A DNA stretch of 19,389 nt from JAJFTV01 sp964426355. GTDB lineage: Bacteria > Chloroflexota > Anaerolineae > Anaerolineales > Anaerolineaceae. The stretch is taken from NCBI GenBank assembly GCA_964426355.1, contig CAYRRA010000082.1, positions 1 through 19,389 of the forward strand, written 5' to 3'. The position numbers and the translations under genes were made by a program. How positions within the stretch are numbered: the first letter of the stretch is position 1; each line of letters starts with the position of its first letter. This document shows, in pieces, positions 14,851-19,389 of this stretch. The notes below the pieces were generated by a model. That model did no database searches and was not told where the DNA came from. It worked only from the letters and a program-made list of their open reading frames with translations.

Positions 14851-15933
14851 ATGGAAACCGACACACTCGATACCTTCATCCACAATCTGCCCAAAGCTGA
14901 GCTACATGTTCACCTGGAAGGGGCAATGGGTCCACAGACCGTACTGGAGCTGGCACGGCGCAACAAAAAATTGGACAGGCTTCCCGCACAGGATATTCCT
15001 GGTTTGCGCAAGTGGTTCACCTTTGCTGATTTTTCACATTTCATCCAGGTCTATCTGGCAATCCAGGACTTGTTGTGCACGCCGGATGATTTTGCATTAA
15101 TCGCCTATGAATTGGGGGCGGATATGGCAGCCCAAAATATCCTCTATCGCGAAGCGACCTTCACCCCCTTCACCCACACAGATTATCAAGATAAAGGGCT
15201 GACGATAAACGATTTGCTCACCGGATTGGAGCAGGGGCGACAAAAAGCGCAGCAGGATTTTGGCGTGGAGATACGCTGGGTATTCGACGTCTCGCGCAAC
15301 CTCAGCTTCAATAACCCTTCCAATCAATATGACCCCACCCCGGCTGAAAAAACGCTCGAGTATGCACTCCTGGGTCGTCCCTACGGTGTGGTTGCCCTGG
15401 GATTGGGAGGAGGAGAGGTCGGTGCACCGCCGGAGCCCTTTGCGCACGCCTTCCGTGAAGCCCGCAGGCAGGGTTTGTGGAGTGTGCCGCACGCCGGCGA
15501 GACTGTGGGCGCAGAAAGCGTGAGAGGCGCGCTCTACGAATTGGAAGCACAGCGCATAGGGCACGGCGTGCGCGCCATTGAAGACCCTGCGCTGGTAAAG
15601 GTGCTGGCAGAACGCGGCGTTGTGCTGGAGATCAACCCCACCAGCAATATCCGCCTGCACGTGTACGAAAGCTACAAAGATCATCCTTTCCGCAAGCTGG
15701 ACGAAGCCGGCGTGACCGTCACGGTCAACAGCGATGACCCCCCGTTATTCAACACACATCTGACACAGGAATACCATGTCCTCGCAGAGCAGTTTGGCTA
15801 TGACCGCTCCAACCTGGTGCGCATTGCTCGTAATGCCTTTCTGTCTGCCGCCGTTGAAGAGCCGGTAAAAACCAAACTGCTGCAACGTTTCGAGGCTGCT
15901 CTCAGCGCATCAGCAGAACCGCCTCTCCATTGA
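14851..15933 (+). CDS. Adenosine/adenine deaminase-family protein
   Basis: 360 residues with the whole metal-dependent deaminase signature: H19 and H21 in HVHLEG, H214 and E217 in HAGE, H238 in QRIGHG, D295 and D296 in NSDDP. The zinc would be held by H19, H21, H214 and D295, with E217 and H238 catalytic. The family removes the 6-amino group of adenine or adenosine, or of aminodeoxyfutalosine in menaquinone synthesis. HLEG and NSDDP (rather than HLDG and NTDDP of E. coli and animal Add) lean toward the adenine- or aminofutalosine-type deaminases, but DPPLFNTHLTQEY after it resembles adenosine deaminases; I leave it open. No SD is visible before the ATG. The last 32 bases overlap the end of the oppositely oriented alcohol dehydrogenase gene. 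Confidence 0.85.
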   Translation: METDTLDTFIHNLPKAELHVHLEGAMGPQTVLELARRNKKLDRLPAQDIPGLRKWFTFADFSHFIQVYLAIQDLLCTPDDFALIAYELGADMAAQNILYREATFTPFTHTDYQDKGLTINDLLTGLEQGRQKAQQDFGVEIRWVFDVSRNLSFNNPSNQYDPTPAEKTLEYALLGRPYGVVALGLGGGEVGAPPEPFAHAFREARRQGLWSVPHAGETVGAESVRGALYELEAQRIGHGVRAIEDPALVKVLAERGVVLEINPTSNIRLHVYESYKDHPFRKLDEAGVTVTVNSDDPPLFNTHLTQEYHVLAEQFGYDRSNLVRIARNAFLSAAVEEPVKTKLLQRFEAALSASAEPPLH

Positions 15934-16900
15934 TCCGGCTGTATTTCACATCTGTCAGGGCGAGATTGGCTTCTTCCAACGGGTACAGATTGACCGTTGA
16001 GCAAATGCCAATCTCCGCAGCCAACTCCAGGAATTCCAATCCATCACGGTAAACGGCGTTTGCCACGCTGCGCAGTGTGCGTTCACCATAGATCAGTTCA
16101 TACTTCATCTCAGGAATGGGCGACAGGTGGATGGCATTGATTGCCAGGGTGCCGCCCGGTCGCAGTTTTTCCAGCGCATTGTGCACCAAAGAGCCAACCG
16201 GCGCAAACGTCACTGCCCGGTCGAGCAGCTTGGGGGCATCTTCATCCGCTCCACCCACCCAGGCAGCCCCCAGTTCTTCGGCATGCCGGCGATGTTCAGG
16301 CGAGCGCGTGAACACATATACCTCGCAGCCCCAGTGGCGTGCCACCTGGATCGCCAGGTGGGCGCTGGCGCCAAAACCAAATAAACCCTGGCGTTCACCG
16401 GGTGCCAGGTCAGCCTTGCGCAGCGAACGATACCCGATAATCCCGGCGCACAACAACGGCGCAGCCTGTTCATCGGAGATTTCCGCCGGAAGCGGCAGTA
16501 CGTAAGCCGCATCTGCCAGCATATACTCGGCAAAACCGCCGTCCACGTGAAAACCGGTAAACTGCGCCTGCGGGCACAGGTTTTCCTCGCCTCGCTGGCA
16601 AAACGCACAGGTGCCGCAAGCGGTGTGCAGCCAGGGAACCCCCACCCGGTCCCCAGGAGCAAGCCGGGTTACGCCTTCACCCAAGGCATCCACATAACCC
16701 ACCACCTGATGCCCTAGTGTGACCGGCAGCGCTGGCGGGTGGATATCCCCTTCAGCGATATGCAAATCGGTATGGCATGCCCCACACACGCTGACCCGTA
16801 AACGCACCTGTCCCGCCTTTGGCATTGGCGCAGGCTGTTCGGTCAGGGTCAGCGGCACCTGTTCAATGCTCCGCTGAGAGAAGACACGCATGTTTTTCAT
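15902..16900 (-). CDS. Zinc-dependent alcohol dehydrogenase family protein (AdhA-like)
   Basis: Medium-chain dehydrogenase of about 332 residues. The catalytic zinc site is CGACHTDLH and a GHQVVG motif; the usual GHE is GHQ, as in the AdhA-like subfamily. The structural zinc site has four Cys in CGTCAFCQRGEENLC. The nucleotide-binding motif is GFGASAH rather than the classical GxGGxG, also a subfamily trait. It oxidises an alcohol or reduces an aldehyde with NAD(P); substrate unknown. Three starts compete: GTG at 16909, ATG at 16900 and ATG at 16891. AGGTG six bases before 16900 favours that one. It is the last gene of an operon with the MBL-rhodanese and GNAT genes (41 bases after GNAT), and its end overlaps the deaminase gene. 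Confidence 0.85.
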   Translation of the reverse strand: MKNMRVFSQRSIEQVPLTLTEQPAPMPKAGQVRLRVSVCGACHTDLHIAEGDIHPPALPVTLGHQVVGYVDALGEGVTRLAPGDRVGVPWLHTACGTCAFCQRGEENLCPQAQFTGFHVDGGFAEYMLADAAYVLPLPAEISDEQAAPLLCAGIIGYRSLRKADLAPGERQGLFGFGASAHLAIQVARHWGCEVYVFTRSPEHRRHAEELGAAWVGGADEDAPKLLDRAVTFAPVGSLVHNALEKLRPGGTLAINAIHLSPIPEMKYELIYGERTLRSVANAVYRDGLEFLELAAEIGICSTVNLYPLEEANLALTDVKYSRINGEAVLLMR

Positions 16901-16941
16901 CTGTTTCACCTGGTCAGCAAACCAGTCTTTCCAGGATTCCG

Positions 16942-17376
16942 TCAGAAATGCCGTTCCAGGTAGACCGCTTCATCCTCAAAGCCGTGTTTGCGATAAAACT
17001 TGATCGCCTGAAGATTATCCGGCATGGTGGTCACAGAAACCTCTGCACAGCCCGTGCCCTCCAACCGTTCGAGAAGCGCATCCACCAGCATCCCCCCAAT
17101 CCCGCGCCCGCGCTCACCGGAGTGTACCACCAGTTCCTCGATCAGGCAGCCTTCCTCTGCATGGTAAAGGTTGGGGCGAATGCTGTAACTGAGCAAGCCG
17201 ATGATGCTTTCACCCTCTTGCGCCAGCAAAATGGCACTGCCCGGAAAAGCCAGGTACTTATATACAAAGGCTTCATCCAAATCGCAGGTTTCACCTTCAT
17301 TCTCTGCCAGTTCTTTCACCAGCCGCACCACGCTGTCAGCGTCTTGTGGCATGGCGGCTCGTATCATGATCCCCAT
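16942..17376 (-). CDS. GNAT-family N-acetyltransferase
   Basis: About 144 residues, typical for a single GNAT domain. Begins IRAAMPQDADSVVRLV (strand 1 and helix 1), has the acetyl-CoA binding motif A with RGRGIGG at ~95-101 after the strand IEELVVH, and ends NLQAIKFYRKHGFEDE, the usual motif B. It transfers an acetyl group from acetyl-CoA to an amine; the substrate is unknown. Two upstream ATGs (17397, 17394) overlap the stop of the MBL-rhodanese gene. A strong SD (GGGGAGGG, 17388-17381) lies after them and four bases before the ATG at 17376, so 17376 is preferred. Middle gene of a three-gene operon. Confidence 0.85.
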   Translation of the reverse strand: MGIMIRAAMPQDADSVVRLVKELAENEGETCDLDEAFVYKYLAFPGSAILLAQEGESIIGLLSYSIRPNLYHAEEGCLIEELVVHSGERGRGIGGMLVDALLERLEGTGCAEVSVTTMPDNLQAIKFYRKHGFEDEAVYLERHF

Positions 17377-17393
17377 TTTTCCCTCCCCAATCA

Positions 17394-18752
17394 TCATCCC
17401 TTAGAAGCAAACCAACCCGTTGTTCCACCCATCACGACGACCAGGTTGTCATAGCCCAACGGTTTTAGCAGGCTGGCTGCCAGCATGGCGCGCGGACCAG
17501 TGCGGCAGAAAACGTAGACTGCACGGTCGGATGGAACTTCGCCAGCGCGCTCCGGGATCTGCGGCAGCGGAATAGCCTGCACATGCGGCAATTCCGGTGT
17601 CCCCTGTGTGCCTTTCTCGGCTTCACCGCGCACATCCAGCGCCCAGGCTGCCTCACCTGCGGATACTCTTCGATTGAGCTCATGAGGGGTGATTAACGCC
17701 ACCCCTGCGCCATACAACCCGGCTGACTGCCAGGAACGCATCCCGCCCGCCAGGTATCCCTCAACCCGGTCGTAGCCCAACCGCACCAGTTGCCGCACAG
17801 CCGGTTCGACTGCGCCGTGATCTGCTACCAACAAGATAGGCTGATCTGGTTTGAGAAACCAACCGGTAAAATGAGACATGACGCGCTCATGCATGGAATA
17901 TGCACCCGGAACGTGCATCCCGCCAAATGCAGCAACCTCACGCAGGCCAATCACCTGGGCAGTTTGCGTTTTTTTCATAAATGCCTGCGGAGAAAGCGGC
18001 GGCGGTGCGGGGAAAGGCTCCAGCAGCGGCGCACCTTCGGTGTTCAACCGTTCGATGTGAGCAAAATAGGGTGGGTAATCCAAAACCTTCCCGACTTCCT
18101 CAGTAAAATCCGCCTGATCGCGGCTCTGCAAACGTGGGTTTTGCTTGCGCTCAAGCCCAATGCTGGTCCACAGCCGCTCAGAAATCGCGCTGCCGCACAC
18201 CGAGCCGGTGCCATGCGCCGGGCAAAGCAGCACTTCATCGCCCAGCGGCAGGATGCGCCGCTGCAGGCTGTCAAAGAGCAGAGCAGCCATCTCCTTGATG
18301 CGCTCCGGTCCGTAGAAATCAATGCGCCCCACCTCGCCAGCAAAAAGCGTATCCCCGGAAAAGAATATCCACGGCGCGCCGCCAGGGTCGTGAAGCAGGT
18401 AACCCATGTGCCCCAGCGTATGACCGGGGATATGATGCGCCTCGAGCTTCAAGCGCCCGATGCGGAAAGTCTCGCCGTCGCTTACTGCGCTGCCATAGCG
18501 GTAATCCAGACCGGGTTCAGGGGCATGCCAGGTCTGCGCCCCGCAGCGCTGCGCCAGTTCGGTTGAGCCCAGCGCAAAGTCTTCGTGCCGGTGCGTCTCA
18601 AAAATATGGGTGATGACTACCCCCTCGCGGTCTGCAATTTTCAAGTAGGCGTCCACATCCCGACGCGGATCAACCACTGCCGCCTGGGTGCCATCTCCAA
18701 AGATGTAAGAATAATGTGCCAGCCATTCACTTTCAATTTTTTCAAAAAACAA
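17394..18752 (-). CDS. MBL-fold hydrolase with two rhodanese domains (persulfide dioxygenase/sulfurtransferase-like)
   Basis: 452 residues. N-terminal metallo-beta-lactamase fold (~1-250) of the ETHE1/CstB type: H54 and H56 in ETHRHEDF, H111 in PGHTLGH, D134 in SGDTLF, H180 in PAHG. The HxHxDH motif ends in Phe, so one ligand of the second metal site is absent, in line with single-iron enzymes. The first rhodanese domain (~265-350) has no active-site Cys (VADHG) and is probably structural. The second (~355-452) has C416 in CRTGPRA and should be active. Such proteins oxidise persulfides and move sulfur in sulfide detoxification. The start is TTG at 18752, set by a perfect AGGAGG five bases upstream; no ATG fits. 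First gene of the operon; a TATAAT lies ~80 bases upstream. Confidence 0.9.
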   Translation of the reverse strand: MFFEKIESEWLAHYSYIFGDGTQAAVVDPRRDVDAYLKIADREGVVITHIFETHRHEDFALGSTELAQRCGAQTWHAPEPGLDYRYGSAVSDGETFRIGRLKLEAHHIPGHTLGHMGYLLHDPGGAPWIFFSGDTLFAGEVGRIDFYGPERIKEMAALLFDSLQRRILPLGDEVLLCPAHGTGSVCGSAISERLWTSIGLERKQNPRLQSRDQADFTEEVGKVLDYPPYFAHIERLNTEGAPLLEPFPAPPPLSPQAFMKKTQTAQVIGLREVAAFGGMHVPGAYSMHERVMSHFTGWFLKPDQPILLVADHGAVEPAVRQLVRLGYDRVEGYLAGGMRSWQSAGLYGAGVALITPHELNRRVSAGEAAWALDVRGEAEKGTQGTPELPHVQAIPLPQIPERAGEVPSDRAVYVFCRTGPRAMLAASLLKPLGYDNLVVVMGGTTGWFASKG

Positions 18753-18784
18753 GATACCCTCCTATGATTAATTTTCCACTTGTG

Positions 18785-18845
18785 ATTCGACCTGTACAGA
18801 TTGATTCTATCTAAAAATGAGGGCTTGTTAGATTATAGGTCGAAT
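18785..18845. promoter_or_regulatory. Inverted repeat ATTCGACCT / AGGTCGAAT around the MBL-rhodanese promoter
   Basis: Perfect 9-base arms at 18785-18793 and 18837-18845, 43 bases apart. One arm abuts the TATAAT box (18837-18832 on the minus strand); the other lies in the leader. Possible paired operator or a long-range RNA stem; function not known. Confidence 0.45.
18832..18837 (-). promoter_or_regulatory. -10 box (TATAAT) of the MBL-rhodanese operon
   Basis: Perfect TATAAT on the minus strand in GACCTATAATCTA, about 80 bases before the TTG start. No good -35 is seen at 16-18 bases. The region up to the terminator at 18865-18894 is short, so the operon probably has its own promoter here. 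Confidence 0.45.
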
Positions 18846-18864
18846 TTGATACCAGCGCACAGGT

Positions 18865-18894
18865 AAAAAAAACACCACCGCCATTCCCTGGCGG
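18865..18894 (-). terminator. Rho-independent terminator of the Lrp/AsnC gene
   Basis: On the minus strand, CCGCCA-GGGAA-TGGCGG (18894-18878) is followed after five bases by a run of eight T (18872-18865). It lies about 80 bases after the AsnC stop, and it isolates that gene from the MBL-rhodanese operon. Confidence 0.8.
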
Positions 18895-18924
18895 GATAAC
18901 AAAACACGGACAAATAGAAAGCTG

Positions 18925-18975
18925 GTGTTCTGTCAACTATAATGATAGTGTTTGACTTTATGCATGATAGAACAC
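18925..18975 (-). repeat. Inverted repeat after the Lrp/AsnC stop codon
   Basis: GTGTTCTGTCA (18925-18935) and TGATAGAACAC (18965-18975) are inverted copies with one mismatch in 11, separated by 29 bases. The right arm touches the TAG stop (18975-18977 on the minus strand). Possible 3' mRNA structure ahead of the terminator. Confidence 0.45.
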
Positions 18976-19389
18976 TAGCGCGGAACCTCCCAATGCGAAT
19001 CGGAGAAGACCAACATGGTGTTGGTGCCCGAGACGCCTGGGATCCGGGGGATTTCATCATAAACAATCCGGCGCAGGTCTTCAACACTGCGTGCATGGAC
19101 AAGGATGACCGCCTCAAATTCCCCGCTAACGAGGAATGCGCTTTCCACTTCTACGACCTTACCCAACTCATTCAAAAATTCTTCCGAACTTCTCACCGCA
19201 ACGTCGACGCTAATTTGAATGAGCGCTTTGAGCGAAAACCCTATTTTGACGGGGTCAATAACAGCTTTGTACCCCGTGATGACCCCATTTCTTTCGAGGC
19301 GTTTTATCCGATCGCGAATGGTTGGGATGGGGTGACCTAACTGACGCGCCAGTTGCGAAATCGAGATGCGCGCATCTCGCTGTAATTCC
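18975..19389 (-). CDS. Lrp/AsnC-family transcriptional regulator, 3' part only
   Basis: The frame is open to the window edge, so the start lies beyond it. The GTG at 19196 is only an internal Val codon. About 137 residues are seen. The N-terminal half has the AsnC helix-turn-helix (ISISQLARQLG, PIPTIRDRIKRLERNGVI), joined by TGYKAVIDP to the RAM/AsnC effector domain (GFSLKALIQISV ... SAFLVSGEFEAVILVHARSVEDL ... IPGVSGTNTM, in pieces). Family proteins bind DNA as octamer-forming dimers and sense amino acids or related small molecules; the ligand here is unknown. The gene ends with TAG, then a structured 3' region and a terminator at 18865-18894. Confidence 0.9.
   Translation of the reverse strand, partial: ELQRDARISISQLARQLGHPIPTIRDRIKRLERNGVITGYKAVIDPVKIGFSLKALIQISVDVAVRSSEEFLNELGKVVEVESAFLVSGEFEAVILVHARSVEDLRRIVYDEIPRIPGVSGTNTMLVFSDSHWEVPR

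Noticed and set aside
15097..15684. 195-residue minus-strand frame inside the deaminase gene
   Set aside because: Antisense shadow of a gene with all catalytic motifs in frame.
17790..18566. 258-residue plus-strand frame inside the MBL-rhodanese gene
   Set aside because: Antisense shadow; no domain, and the opposite frame has the metal-binding and rhodanese motifs.

Overview
The window looks like a chromosomal segment of a Chloroflexota bacterium, most probably an Anaerolineae-type lineage. This rests on style rather than a marker gene. The signs are moderate GC, secreted lipoproteins with Thr/Pro/Glu-rich linkers of the 'TATPEP' type after the lipobox, a membrane Ser/Thr kinase with extracellular leucine-rich repeats, and many short operons of metabolic genes with SD-led ATG, GTG or TTG starts. 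I see no rRNA, tRNA, CRISPR array, insertion sequence or phage gene.

Left part (1-4335, plus strand): a surface-sensing or cell-envelope block. It holds the 3' end of a kinase-TM-LRR gene closed by a strong terminator. A lipoprotein with Asn-Gly-Thr repeats (probable beta-solenoid) follows, then a large lipoprotein fusing a TolB-like PD40 beta-propeller to a type-1 periplasmic sugar-binding-like domain. A hairpin spans the stop codon between the two lipoprotein genes. The block ends in a 400-base gene-free stretch with three hairpins that share A-rich ...ACC loops.

4336-8672 (minus strand): an HD-domain phosphohydrolase, then a three-gene ABC-2 exporter operon (ATPase, permease, permease) with its own terminator.

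8864-12698 (minus): a two-gene operon of an M20 metallo-hydrolase overlapping by 8 bases an 889-residue double UxaA-family (sugar-acid dehydratase) protein. The two modules of the latter have lost complementary sets of conserved residues. A TATAAT promoter and a long leader flanked by an inverted repeat lie upstream.

13015-15933: a nitrilase-superfamily amidohydrolase (minus) diverges from a TetR-family regulator (plus), with overlapping promoters and a perfect palindrome next to them. The TetR gene is followed by an adenosine/adenine deaminase-family gene on the same strand.

15902-18752 (minus): an operon of MBL-fold/double-rhodanese protein (persulfide dioxygenase-like), GNAT acetyltransferase and zinc alcohol dehydrogenase. 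The last gene overlaps the deaminase gene tail to tail by 32 bases.

Right edge: the 3' part of an Lrp/AsnC-family regulator (minus), followed by a canonical terminator.

The most unusual items are the duplicated UxaA protein with complementary module degeneration, the propeller-binding-protein fusion lipoprotein with no transporter nearby, the repeated hairpins with a common loop at 3990-4080, and several paired inverted repeats around promoters.
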